A stretch of DNA of 64,000 nucleotides from Strigamia acuminata (GCA_949358305.1 OX442322.1:5518001-5582000); one strand, 5' to 3'. Shown: positions 45,933 to 56,483, counted from the stretch's first letter. Notes: generated from the letters alone by a model not told the origin. A program made the numbers and translations.

Positions 45933-47121
45933 GTGGTTTGGTGAGTGCAACGTTGTTTAGACGTTGATTTTCGGATTCGCGACGAAATTCTGGCCAGGAA
46001 CGTCTTGTGCGCGTCGACGAGCGGTACCGGAGCGGCGGGGGCAGCACGAGAGCGACGATATTCCGACTAGACGAGCGAGTTTCGCGTGCTTCGTTAAGCA
46101 GCGAAGCCAACGAATCGCGACCCGAAGCAGCATCGAGCGATTTCGACGGATTTCGCCTGGAAACGGTGTGCAACCACCGTAGGATCAGTTCTAAGAACTG
46201 CAGGAACACAGTGAAGTACTATTTCAAATTATTTCGGCGTATTATAAGCCATTTTTCTCGTTTTTGATTCGCATGATGACGCGTCATTCCAAAATGGCGG
46301 CGCCCAGTGCGACGAGTGTTTGAGGCCGTACTCGAGTTGTTTTCGAGCCAACGAGTGGATCCCGACGTTGGAATTGACGACGTGGGACCAGAACCAGACC
46401 CCAGGAATCGATTGGAAGTGGTTTCAAGTCGATTTGGACAGTTTTTGGGCGAAAACGAAGCGTTTTTCGTCGGCGGCGATCGAGACAGATTTCCGCAACG
46501 TATTTGAGACGTCGCTCGCCTATTCCGAGCTGGATACGAACGTACAACGTTCATACAACACGAAGAGAAGCCGTATGAGTTGATTAGGATCGACATTGTC
46601 ACGTTTTGGACGCGTTTCGTGCGACGAGCCGAAACGCATCGCGAATTTGCACGTGAAGTGTATTCGCGCATCGGAGGGACCGGTTAAGCCTCGTGCCAGG
46701 TGCACGAGTGAAAGACAACGGATTTCAGCAGTGAAGACAACACGGAAGTCATCTTCACAGCGATTATTGTGTTTGATAATTTATTTGGGTCGAAATTACC
46801 TTTGTATAGAATTTAAGGTTTTGTTTTGGGGTCATTTAGACTGTTTTCCGCCCTTTACGCAGTCGCGTAGCGGAATCCTATTTCCACACAGGCTATTTCT
46901 GGCCACCAAGTGTCCCGCGGGCCCAGGTGCACCGGTCGGAACTTGGGAAATACTGTGTCGGAGTTTTTCATCTCACTTAGTGAGATTAGTCCAGGGTGGA
47001 TTGTTATTGTTTCTCCTTCATTTTGGTTGGGGAAAATTGTGTTTTGGTGTGATTTGCCAAAGTGTTTATTTAGTGATTTGTGTGTGTTTGTGCTACGGTT
47101 TAGTGCAACATATTGGCAAAA
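45933..47121 (+). other. CopF leader, non-coding
   Basis: Nearly 1.2 kb. AAAATGGCGGC box at 46291-46301; a stretch near 46810 (AAGGTTTTGTTTTGGGGTC) shared with the CopD leader. Small ORFs here are not supported by relatives. Confidence 0.6.
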
Positions 47122-50100
47122 ATGGCCCACGGAAAGGATGAATTCATGAAACTATTTGGGCCGTCGATTAAAATGCTCGACGGAACTAACTATGAAGCTT
47201 GGAGCGTGCAGGCTCGGCTCATATTGCAACGAGAAGGGACGTGGACGCACGTCACCGGAAAGGAGCCGGCGTTGGAGCCCACAGCCACGGCAAAGGAGAT
47301 AAGGGAATATAACATTAGAGAAAATAAGGCGCTATCCACTATTTGTCTGAGCTGCAACAAGGCGCAGCAGCTTGTGGCAACGGCGCATACCACAGCTAAA
47401 GAGTGCTGGGATGCACTGCAGGCTGCTTACCAGCCTGCTACGAAGGCCAGGAAAGCCCGACTCCGACGCGATTTCCTCCAAATGCGGCTTGGAGCGAATG
47501 AACAAATGGTAGTTTTTATTTCCCACGTTAACCGAGCGGCAGCGGACCTGCAAAACGTTAAAGTCACTGTCTCTGACGAGGATATTGCGTTTCAATACCT
47601 CGATTTTCTCGGCGCGGAGTATGAAAACCTTAAGCAGGCGGTGTACCACTGGGAGGACACTGAGTTTACGACTAAGAACGTTAGTGAGAGACTTTTAAGC
47701 GAGTACGATCGCATTCATCAGCAGAGCACTGCTTATGGCGCAGAACCAACGGGTTCAGGTGCGTTTGCAACTGGCAAACAGCAACAGCAATGGTCAACAG
47801 CGCCAAGGAATGCTAATTTCAAACCAGGGACCTGCTACGGCTGTGGAGGTACTGGACACTTTGCCCGCGACTGCCTGTCGCCCAAACCCCAAGGAGGTGC
47901 GCAAACGGACTTTAGCCAGCGCAGGGCACGGGGCAGAGGCAGAGCTCGGGGTCGTGGCAGGAAAGCCAACCTGACCGAGGCATCGGGGGAGAATCCAATT
48001 CTATTCTACGTGTCGATGGACGAAAGTCAAAGGCAAAATAATTTGCCATTACGCTCATATGTGACGAGCGGAGCGCCGGATCCCGCCTGGTATGTTGATA
48101 CCGGGGCGACGGATCACTTCACTTTCAGCAAAGATGGGCTCATCAATTATAGGCCTTTAACGAACATTAACGTTCATTTAGGGGAAGGGTCCTCTAAAAT
48201 AGCAGGAGTGGGGGACTTAAGATTAGATTCAGGTGAAAAAGTGCCTGGCGGGTTTGTTACATTGAAGAATGTATATTATGCCCCGAATTTTGTGAGGAAT
48301 TTAATGAGTCTAGGCAGAATTGATGAGGCCGGGTATGTAACCCGCATTGCTGAAGGAAAGTTGGTCTCCTTCAAAAACAGGATTACGCAGCCAATTTTAC
48401 GAGCAACACGGCAAAGCGACAGAATGTATAAAACTAATTGTAAAGTGATTTTACCAAATGTGAACGAAAGTGCAATTCCTGCGCAACAGGATGCGCTTGC
48501 GGCAGATAACCAGAGCACTGGTGGAAATGTACAGTTACTAACCCATACTAGTCATAAGAGCGAACTAACCAAACCCGAAACCAGCGTTAATAATAACGAA
48601 AATGGCGATTTGCGCAATTATAGCGACGTTTTGCAGTCGGGCGCACACAAAAAGAGTTTGAGTGAGAGGGGGTTGTTGGTTAACAATGTTAGTAATGGGA
48701 ATGGTGGTCGACAACAGCAAGAAATGGCTGGACAACGAGTCTACAACGACAAGCCATTAGACATGGAGTTTTGGCATGGGAGATTCGGCCATTTGAACAC
48801 GAATGGGATCGTGTCAATGTCGAGATCCACCGACATATGTGGAGTAAAGCTAGCCAATAAAGATATGGGCAAGTGTGAGCACTGTATTAGGGGAAAGCTC
48901 ACTAGAGCTAGCTTCACACCGATAGGGGAGATTTCCACAAGTGGACCTCTAGAGCTAGTCCACATGGACGTTTGGGGCGCCTCGCAGGGAAGCTCGTTAG
49001 GCGGGGGCCGCTATTATTTAATTATTATTGACGACTATTCACGTTATATGTGGATTCGAATAATGAAAAGAAAGGGCGATGTATTAGCACATTTTGAGCC
49101 CTGGCAGCGGGAAATCGAGAGAATGACGTCACGGAAAGTTAAGCGCATACGAACGGACAACGGAGGGGAATTCACGTCAAGGGCGTGGGACATATATGCC
49201 CAGAAGGAAAGCATTAAATGCAAAAGAACCAATCCTTATTCCCCAGAGTCCAATTCGGTGGCTGAAAGAGCCAACCGAACGATACTAGAAGGTGCACGAG
49301 CGATGATGCTGGAAAATGATTTTCCGAGTTATTTATGGGCGGAATTAGTCTGCACTATAGTGTACCTGAAAAATAGGTTCCCCCATCCCAAGTTAAATTC
49401 CAAAGCCCCGTATAATGTGTTTTGGGGCAAGAAGCTGTCCGTGAGACACTTGCGTTGCATAGGCTCGAAGACCTATGTACACATCCCGGCCCAAGTTAGA
49501 CAAGGCAAATTACAAGAAAGGGCATGGGCTGGGGCCCTTGTAGGATACGGTACTAATACCACGGGTTACCGGATCTGGGACCATAAAAATAGGCGTGTCA
49601 TTAGTTCAAAACACGTCAAAATTATTGAGGAAGAATATTGGAACGATAAAGTCTATAATGAGGAGGTGTTTAAGAAATCAGAGGGGGTAGGAACGGAATG
49701 GAATGGAGATTTCATATACACCGCGCAAGACGGTTTTGAGTCGGACGAGGAGAGTGTGGTGGCGACACCACCTCCGTCACCCCCGAGGGCAGTTAAAGTG
49801 CCCCCACCAGCGGCTAAACTCGAGCCGGTGAAAGAAATTGTGCAGCAAGCTCCTATAGTTGAGCCTGGCAAACAGGCAGGGCAAGAAATTGTGCGACAGG
49901 CACCCAAAGTGGAACCTGCCCAGCAGGTAGCGCAAGAAATTGCGCAGCGAGCACCTGTTCAACAGGTAGAGAGAGAAGCCCCTATTGGAGGGGTTTTACC
50001 GACAAAACCGGCGAAACCGCCATTACCCACGACCCCCAAACCCACATTGAAGCCGAGAACGGCAGAAGCGCCTGCAGAGGAGAGCCCGACACAGTCGGAA

Positions 50101-50760
50101 GATGAAGAAGAGTATGAGCAGGCCGTACGGGTTACTAAGAACATTAGAGGGGGCCCGGGGGATGTTGGGGGACAACAGCTGTTGCCCCTGAATATTGATG
50201 AGTGGCAAAGATTTGAGTATACGAGGAAGTCAGGTCGTGATAAAGGAAGACCTTGTACATCGTACGTGGCACCAGACAAGACTAGATTAAGGAGTAGGAT
50301 TGAAATCCTAGCTTGGTGCGAAAATAACGGTTTTGAGTACGATGCGAGCTTGTTTGAGTTTACGTCATTAAAGGACGAGCCTGAAAACCCATTCGCATTG
50401 TGTACATGTTCATGTTGTACTCCTTTCTCATTGTGCTGCATGATAAGGCCTGATACTGATAAGGATGTTGCACAAGTTGAGAGAAGTAATGAATGGGAAG
50501 GGATAATGAAGAAAATCAAAGCGTTGACAGAAGAGGGAGTTCATTGTGGCAAAAGAAATGAATGGAAAAGATTAATACGTTTACGAAAGGAAGCGTCTGT
50601 TATGCGGTCGGATGAATGCCAGACCGCAGATTATTGGATTACAAATGGTGATATCAAACATGTTATGGGAGAGAATAACGTGGCGGACTTGCTGACCAAA
50701 TGGCTGGCACGTCCACGTCTTGTGACCCTTGGCAATAGTATTTTCGGGGCGCGACAATAA
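47122..50760 (+). CDS. CopF Gag-protease-integrase fused to RNase H tail, RT missing
   Basis: 1212 codons from ATG 47122 (MAHGKDEF, A at -3). Gag DGTNYEAWSVQARL; knuckle CYGCGGTGHFARDC near 47835; protease WYVDTGATDHF near 48095; integrase FWHGRFGHLN...CEHCIRGK near 48770-48895; core HMDVWGAS, IRTDNGGEF and NSVAERANR; integrase C-terminal region and a Pro/Gln-rich linker with repeats of QEIVRQAP type (about 49840-49960). After a stretch aligning to the pre-RT linker of CopD (EWEGIMKKIKALTEEGV), about 35 unrelated residues lead into ITNGDIKHVMGENNVADLLTKWLARPRL, the end of RNase H. All RT motifs (SPVV, YVDD) are absent, yet the frame stays open to 50760. Confidence 0.9.
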   Translation: MAHGKDEFMKLFGPSIKMLDGTNYEAWSVQARLILQREGTWTHVTGKEPALEPTATAKEIREYNIRENKALSTICLSCNKAQQLVATAHTTAKECWDALQAAYQPATKARKARLRRDFLQMRLGANEQMVVFISHVNRAAADLQNVKVTVSDEDIAFQYLDFLGAEYENLKQAVYHWEDTEFTTKNVSERLLSEYDRIHQQSTAYGAEPTGSGAFATGKQQQQWSTAPRNANFKPGTCYGCGGTGHFARDCLSPKPQGGAQTDFSQRRARGRGRARGRGRKANLTEASGENPILFYVSMDESQRQNNLPLRSYVTSGAPDPAWYVDTGATDHFTFSKDGLINYRPLTNINVHLGEGSSKIAGVGDLRLDSGEKVPGGFVTLKNVYYAPNFVRNLMSLGRIDEAGYVTRIAEGKLVSFKNRITQPILRATRQSDRMYKTNCKVILPNVNESAIPAQQDALAADNQSTGGNVQLLTHTSHKSELTKPETSVNNNENGDLRNYSDVLQSGAHKKSLSERGLLVNNVSNGNGGRQQQEMAGQRVYNDKPLDMEFWHGRFGHLNTNGIVSMSRSTDICGVKLANKDMGKCEHCIRGKLTRASFTPIGEISTSGPLELVHMDVWGASQGSSLGGGRYYLIIIDDYSRYMWIRIMKRKGDVLAHFEPWQREIERMTSRKVKRIRTDNGGEFTSRAWDIYAQKESIKCKRTNPYSPESNSVAERANRTILEGARAMMLENDFPSYLWAELVCTIVYLKNRFPHPKLNSKAPYNVFWGKKLSVRHLRCIGSKTYVHIPAQVRQGKLQERAWAGALVGYGTNTTGYRIWDHKNRRVISSKHVKIIEEEYWNDKVYNEEVFKKSEGVGTEWNGDFIYTAQDGFESDEESVVATPPPSPPRAVKVPPPAAKLEPVKEIVQQAPIVEPGKQAGQEIVRQAPKVEPAQQVAQEIAQRAPVQQVEREAPIGGVLPTKPAKPPLPTTPKPTLKPRTAEAPAEESPTQSEDEEEYEQAVRVTKNIRGGPGDVGGQQLLPLNIDEWQRFEYTRKSGRDKGRPCTSYVAPDKTRLRSRIEILAWCENNGFEYDASLFEFTSLKDEPENPFALCTCSCCTPFSLCCMIRPDTDKDVAQVERSNEWEGIMKKIKALTEEGVHCGKRNEWKRLIRLRKEASVMRSDECQTADYWITNGDIKHVMGENNVADLLTKWLARPRLVTLGNSIFGARQ

Positions 50761-50841
50761 TGTCGTGCAGTGAGGGGGTCGTGAGCGTTACGGGTTGTTC
50801 TGTTATCCGTGTTAGCCCATATGCGGATCAGAGGGGGCATT

Positions 50842-51159
50842 TGTTGAATAGTGTTGCAAACTTCTGCAAATAGTGACAAATGTAGTGGATTGGAAAAACA
50901 CATCAGGTGAAAGAAAGAGACATCATGTTAACAGGTGAGAACCAAAACATCAAGTGATCTTTATTGATTGGTCACATGACCTCAATGCAAAAAGCGCCAC
51001 CTGTAGGCAGCATACAGACACTGTATGTAAACAAACATTGCGATCACTCGCGTTGGCCAAACACATACACTAACACTTAGTTACATGATAATACGCAAAG
51101 ATATATATGCACACATGTTGTAAAAGTGATTGCTTATCAATATACATTATATCTTAACA
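50842..51159 (-). repeat. CopC-3 3' LTR
   Basis: 318 bases; in element orientation TGTTAAGATATAATG...CTATTCAACA. Same length as the CopC-2 LTR. The U5 end resembles the CopC-1 LTR end (CACCTGATG...TTTTTCCAA). Confidence 0.88.
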
Positions 51160-51188
51160 TTCGGCCCCCCGTATTATCTCATTTCTTA

Positions 51189-52512
51189 TTAAGCCCGCAA
51201 AGTGCTCAAATCAACTAAGAAGCGATCGCAAAACTTTACCAAGTCAGCTTTGTCAACTGACTTTGTAAAAATGTCGGCATGATTGGACTTTGTGCCTACG
51301 TGAACGATTAGAAGATTATCTCTTTTAACAAGTTCTCTTATAAAATGGTAACGGATGTCAATGTGCTTTGTTTTTCTGTTCTCGACACAAGATTTTGTGA
51401 AGTCCACTGCTGATATGTTGTCGCACATGACATAATGAGAGAATCTTCCAGCCAATTCTGGGGATATTTCGTGCAGAACACGAACAATCCAAATATAGTC
51501 CTTAACAGTTTCTGTGAGGGCTACGTACTCCGCCTCCATCGTTGACAGTGTCACGTTCCGTTGTTTGAAGGTCCGCCAGTAGATGGGTGTGCTACCCAAA
51601 GTCACTAGTGTTCCTCCAACGGAAATTCGGTCATCTCTGTTGTTCGCATAATCGGAGTCGCTGTATCCGATTACCTCGATCCGATCATTCGGGAACAACA
51701 TTAATCCGTGGTTTCTTGTTGTTCTCAGATAACTGAGTAAGTCCAGTAGCGCAATCCAGTGGTCCCACCCTGGACTCGATTGAAATTGGCTCAGGATGTT
51801 CACTGCATAAGTCATGTCGGGCCTTGTTCTCGACGCGATGAATGCTAAACATCCAAGTAAGCTTCTATATGGAATTCCTTCCATGACTTTGAATTCATCA
51901 ATTGTGTCCGGACAATCTCGTTTCGTGAGAACAGTTGCTTTCGTCATCGGTTGAGATCGAATCTTCACATGTTCCAAGTGATTTTTGAATTTCAACAACA
52001 CTTTGTTCACGTACGATCTTTGATGTAGAACCAATTGTTGTTTGTGCGAGTGAAATTCGACTCCTAGCAACTTCTTCGTTTGTCCGAGAATCACTAAATC
52101 GAATTGCGTTCCAATCATGTTGAGTATTTTCATCGCATCTTCGTACTGCTTTCCGAAGACAACGATATCGTCAACGTAGACGATTAGATACGCAATGTCT
52201 CCGTACTTATAAACGCAATTGCACCAATTGACGTGTTCTAGTCCTAATTTCAATAAAGTCCCCTCCAGTTCTATTCCCCATTCTCTTCCAGACTGGTGCA
52301 AGCCATAGATGGCTCGGAGGAGCCTGCAGACATAGTTCTCCTTGCCTTCAATGATGAAGCCTTTTGGCTGGCGCATGTAGACTGTTTTATGCAATTTTGC
52401 ATAAAGGTATGCACACTTGACGTCTGCCTGAATGTATGACCATTTGAGCATACAGACGAGTAGCGTGAACATAAAGCGCACGATTGAAAAGTCTACCACG
52501 GGTGAGAATGTT
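51189..52512 (-). pseudogene. CopC-3 reverse transcriptase-RNase H
   Basis: Open from the GypX-2 junction to TAA at 51189-51191. RT SPVVDFSIVRFMF, YMRQPKGFI, GLHQSGREWG, YVDDIVVFG near 52165 and LLGVEFHSHKQQ; RNase H YSDSDYANN, MEAEYVAL, DNISAVDF and ADIFTKSVDKADL. No internal stop; close to CopC-1 and CopC-2. Broken only by GypX-2, so it was probably functional until that insertion. Confidence 0.92.
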
Positions 52513-54284
52513 TGTGACGGTGACGACCACAACTCCCATTTAACAATGGTACTGGGAATAGATCGCAAATATAATAACACAGTGAATATAATCCTAGAGA
52601 TAAATACAAGACAGTTTATTGTCGGTAAACAATAGGAAAAAGGAGCTGAGGTTATACATAGGACTAATGCCGACATATGGCAAGTTTAACTGGCTATTAG
52701 ACTATACAATCGAGTGGCCGATTGGCCCTAAAATAATAACGTTACGTGTCCGAGATGCGGGAGCGGTTTCCCCATCGCTCGACCTGGTTATAGATGTCAT
52801 CTAAGCCGGATGGCTGTATCCGGGAGTCCGATACGGCTTCGCTGGTTCCTTGTTTCGCTTTGTGTAAAATGGTTGCACATCGATAAATCGAATGATCTGA
52901 GAAATGCGGTTGACTTTGTCTGCACCGCCACAACTTAGGGAGGATATTGGTTTAAGTAAATGTATTCATTTACTTATCAATATTCCACTTATGAATTATA
53001 TTTAATTCATTGGAGTTGTGAAATTTGTTCTTATTCAGATATTTCGCCGATAAGTTGTTGTCAACTTATTTGTCACATTTGAGTTGTTAATGTAATCGAG
53101 GTTAAGTCTTCTGACTTGACTCATTAACTTGTCGTCAAGTTAATATTGTTCTGTTTACAAATGAAGAGAAACATATTAGACTTCCCGTCGCAACACACAA
53201 TTGCCGTCGATAGAGAATACGCCTTGCCATGCAGAACGGTATCAAGCGTCCCCTGCGTCGCAACACGGTCGTTCGTCTAGCGATTGACGGTATCACGTAC
53301 ACAGGAGTCGATAGCTTGCGGCTCCGCACAGCAGTTTAGCCCTTCGCGGTACTAATAACAAACCGACTACTTTGGCACCGAATACCATGAGAATCAGCTT
53401 GCCAAACACTTGGTGCTACTCGTGGTTACTGTAAAACAGACTGCTTTGGCACCATCAGGTGAAGGAACCAACTCTCAACAGTTCCGGTGCTTACTCACGG
53501 TTACGGAATGCGTTCATACCGAAAATGACCACTCAGTCCTGCCCGGAGGATACTGAAATGCACAGAAGGCAAGTTCTCCTCGGCGAGACCGTAAATTGAA
53601 ACATGTATGCAACATAACAATCCAATACGTCGGCTTCAATTGCCGGTGGTTGCATGATTCGGTAGAATCATGCCGCGGTTCTTTGCGAACGAATCAACAA
53701 AGAACCAAAGAACTAAACGGTCTTCCACGTGAACAACGAATCATATTTCTTAAGTAACAATACCAAACAGAAATAATCAAACAGAGCTGCCGGATGGCCG
53801 GTTGTTTGGGTTTATATAACCTGACTGGATTAGAGATTAATCCAATCAACCAATTGGAACATGGGTTCCACGAATCCCTCCAATCCCGTATCGCCGGAAG
53901 TGGATACGGAGGAGCAATATGCTAATTCACACCACAACCGGAACTGGATACCCAGGACCGGAAATGGATCCACCAATCACATCGATCGGTTGATCGATGG
54001 ATTATCAAATCTCCATTTCTGCTGAACTAGAGATTCCCATCACTTAGTGTGAACAATAATTATTAATATATATTTATATTAATCCTAATAAAGTGTCGTT
54101 TCATACAAATAAATATATTCTTATATTTATTTACCAGTTTTCTTAACTCGCAATTCGAATTTACCGCTGAATTATAATCGCGCCATCTAGTGGCGACTCG
54201 GAGCATTGACAAATGCGGGTTTCGCCGAAAACACTTAAAATTCGGCCGTGTTATTAATAAATAGCACTTATAAACCGTCATACA
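52513..54284 (-). repeat. GypX-2 3' LTR
   Basis: 1772 bases, TGTATGACGG...CGTCACA in element orientation. It shares blocks with GypX-1 LTRs: the start TGTGACGGTGACGACCACAA (plus reading), the CTTTGGCACC repeat region (about 53360-53455), the GGAAGTGGATACGG region and the TCTAGTGGCGAC block. A small minus-strand frame at 52742-52933 resembles the one at 4852-5109. Confidence 0.85.
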
Positions 54285-54786
54285 TCCCCCTTAATTACTC
54301 AACTTATAAATTTCATTCATAAGTTTATGTTATTCTTGCGAAATGATTTTATTAATATCTCAAAAACAGGACTTTTTTCATCCCGAACAGCTGAGTGCGT
54401 ATGCGGGTGACTCAAAATAAATTTCATATTTCTGATGTGCGCAACAATTCTTTTTTAATGAATTATCAAGAATAAAATATTATTTGGTTACAATAAAACA
54501 AACTTGGAACTTTACAACACTTAGCCTCATTTCTTCACACAATTATTATTTCAAATAACGGGAATTTTAACATAATTTTTTGGTAAATTATTTCTTTTTA
54601 GCTTTTCATTAATGAATATTAAAAAAATTATTCTTTTTTAGGATCATCTCTTGATTTCCTTTTAAAACATGACTTTTCATATCACAAAATGCTTATTTAA
54701 ATACTAAACAGAATACTTTTGAGTTTTCGTTAATTCTAACATTTTTTTTCTTAAATTCTTTTAAATTCGAGAATTAACTCCGCGAG
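54285..54786 (-). other. GypX-2 3' non-coding region
   Basis: About 500 AT-rich bases between the ORF3 stop and the LTR. PPT AAGGGGGA (54285-54292) adjoins the LTR. Nothing else recognised. Confidence 0.65.
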
Positions 54787-56463
54787 TCACTTGACTTCTT
54801 CTTCATCAGACTCCGATCCTTCACTCTCTTTCTTAAGAGTCTCACTGGACTCACCGACTTCGGACTTTTCTAGGGGAAGAAATTCCGCTGGTCTTCGGTC
54901 GATGACGAAATTGGGTTCTTCACCTATATCTTCTGCGGGTGGAGATTTCGGCGCGTACTCCGGAGACCTTGGTTCATATTCTGGAGTCTTCTCAACTAAC
55001 TCATAACTTTCTTCAATAGCCTTCTTCGAAGCGTCGTATATCTCCGCAATGCAGGGGAGTCCGTAGAACCATGAAGGGTTTATTAATCCTTTTCCGTCGG
55101 TGTTGACTCTGTCAATTAACAGTGTCCATATGTGCTCCAGCACAGCAAAAGATTCGCCTCGATTGGCGTTAAATATCAATTTCATCACATGGACAGCATA
55201 ATTGATATTCGAGGGATCGGTAGAGTCTGAGCGCATTTGTTCCGTGATTTTCTCGGCAATTCTAAAAAGCGTCGGAAAATAGTAGCTCACCTCGTATTCG
55301 AATAGATGCGCTATTTTCGCTCCTGGTGGAGGGAAAAAGGGTTCCACAAGAAGTTCATTTTCGGCTTCTTTTTCGTTCTCCTTGGATACCGTTTGACATC
55401 CTTTATCGATGACTGTCGTACTCTGTGGTTTTCGGGAACTCTCTAGAGCTTCTGGCGGAATTCTCAGATCTTGCATTTCCCTTCCTAGTGGAGTGGTTAT
55501 GGCGTTCAAGAACTCCGGGCTAATGTACGGCGATCTTCCGTCACTGGAGAGGACAATTTTACACTCCGGGCAAGTTGCCCACAACCTGGCCGGGGGAGGG
55601 TGAATTCCCATGACCACAAACGGCAGAAAGCTGGGGCGCCAAGGTTGGCCTTTGGGCCGCTTCTTTGTGCCCTCGCAATTGGAACATTGCGCCAGGTGGC
55701 CTCCGGTTCCCGATCCCGAGACCCACCCGACGGCGGAACAAAAAGGACATGGCACTTCGTCCTTCGAGAGTACCATATCATCATGTGGTTTTCCGTTCTC
55801 TTTATCTTGTTTACACTGTTCTCGTCTTTTCTGGATCTGACGAACTTTATTTGCCAACTTTTGGCGATCTGACCATGTGCTGGTATTTGACCTATTCCTA
55901 GGTTGGTCGGACCTTCGGTAGGAGGAATACGACCTTTTTTCCCGGTCTCGGTCTGATGAATCGTTAAATCTAACGTATTCTCTTTTTGGACGCTCTTGGC
56001 CAGTACAAGAGGAAGGTGTAGCGTCTTCCGAATTTCGGCGGCGTTTAGCTTCCATTGGTGGGGATTTCCTTCTTCGTTCGGGCGACTTGACTCGGTTGTA
56101 CACAATTTCCACCTTTCGCGGTTTACTGGTACTTGGCTGGTTTTTTGCAATTGGCGGATTATTTCTGGCGAAATCATCCGCTTTTATCTTTGGAATAACA
56201 AATGGCTTCGCCGTTGATTCTTTTTTGGCCGGTTCCTCCTGTAACGTGGGGGTTCCGGGTGGACCAAGCTCAGCGGGGAGCAATTCGGGATGTTGGCGAG
56301 CCCAACTCAAAATATCCCAGCCTCTGGCGTTGATAATCACGGGTGTTTTGGGACACCCTTCTACGAATACGGCAGCGGCCGAAGGAGGTGCCGTTACTTC
56401 TTCATCGGAGGAAGAGGATTCGACCAACACGTATTTTCTCTTTTTTTCGATCTTTTTTCCCAT
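54787..56463 (-). CDS. GypX-2 ORF3, novel cysteine/RS-rich protein of 558 residues
   Basis: Downstream of pol on the element strand. I choose the ATG at 56461-56463 (MGKKIEKKRK, A at -3) because a splice-acceptor-like CTCTAG ends six bases before it; an in-frame ATG at 56499 lies upstream of that. Features: acidic Ser cluster (15-22); low-complexity Arg/Lys/Ser region (115-215, for example KSPERRRKSPP and RSDQPRNRSN), RNA-binding-like; Cys cluster C239-x2-C242-x13-H256-x3-C260-x2-C263 and CPEC at 298-301, possibly zinc-binding; a helical region 385-490; two heptads YEPRSPE and YAPKSPP at 496-509; acidic C-terminus SESDEEEVK. No signal peptide or membrane helix, so not an envelope. Not recognised as any family. 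An RNA-binding accessory or transcription-related role is inference only. Confidence 0.82.
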   Translation of the reverse strand: MGKKIEKKRKYVLVESSSSDEEVTAPPSAAAVFVEGCPKTPVIINARGWDILSWARQHPELLPAELGPPGTPTLQEEPAKKESTAKPFVIPKIKADDFARNNPPIAKNQPSTSKPRKVEIVYNRVKSPERRRKSPPMEAKRRRNSEDATPSSCTGQERPKREYVRFNDSSDRDREKRSYSSYRRSDQPRNRSNTSTWSDRQKLANKVRQIQKRREQCKQDKENGKPHDDMVLSKDEVPCPFCSAVGWVSGSGTGGHLAQCSNCEGTKKRPKGQPWRPSFLPFVVMGIHPPPARLWATCPECKIVLSSDGRSPYISPEFLNAITTPLGREMQDLRIPPEALESSRKPQSTTVIDKGCQTVSKENEKEAENELLVEPFFPPPGAKIAHLFEYEVSYYFPTLFRIAEKITEQMRSDSTDPSNINYAVHVMKLIFNANRGESFAVLEHIWTLLIDRVNTDGKGLINPSWFYGLPCIAEIYDASKKAIEESYELVEKTPEYEPRSPEYAPKSPPAEDIGEEPNFVIDRRPAEFLPLEKSEVGESSETLKKESEGSESDEEEVK

Positions 56464-56468
56464 TTTTT

Positions 56469-56483
56469 CTAGAGAAAATAATA
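56469..56483 (-). promoter_or_regulatory. Candidate 3' splice site before ORF3
   Basis: On the element strand TATTATTTTCTCTAG ends five bases before the A of ATG 56463 (AAAAA intervenes). A pyrimidine-rich tract plus AG directly before the start fits a spliced subgenomic mRNA like those for env. No donor was identified; it may lie in the leader outside the window. Confidence 0.5.

Larger units (their letters stand above)
45469..50841 (+). mobile_element. CopF, copia element lacking reverse transcriptase
   Basis: Plus-strand element inserted in CopA-3. 5' LTR 45469-45919, initiator tRNA-Met PBS, long leader, one open frame (47122-50760), and PPT AGAGGGGG (50830-50837). The 3' LTR should begin at 50842, but CopC-3's LTR starts there instead, so CopF's 3' LTR is displaced (beyond GypX-2) or lost. 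The ORF goes from integrase almost straight to the last residues of RNase H, so the element cannot copy itself. Confidence 0.9.
50842..52512 (-). mobile_element. CopC-3, copia fragment split by GypX-2
   Basis: The 3' part of a minus-strand CopC-group element: RT from FSPVVDFS to the RNase H end, PPT (GGGGGG, near 51165) and a complete 318-base 3' LTR. Its left edge is exactly the CopF PPT/LTR border. Its right side is interrupted by GypX-2 at 52513. The remaining 5' part should be beyond the window. Confidence 0.9.

Noticed and set aside
55506-56177. 223-codon minus-strand frame inside ORF3
   Set aside because: Overlaps ORF3 in another frame, low complexity and no recognisable features; treated as a shadow.
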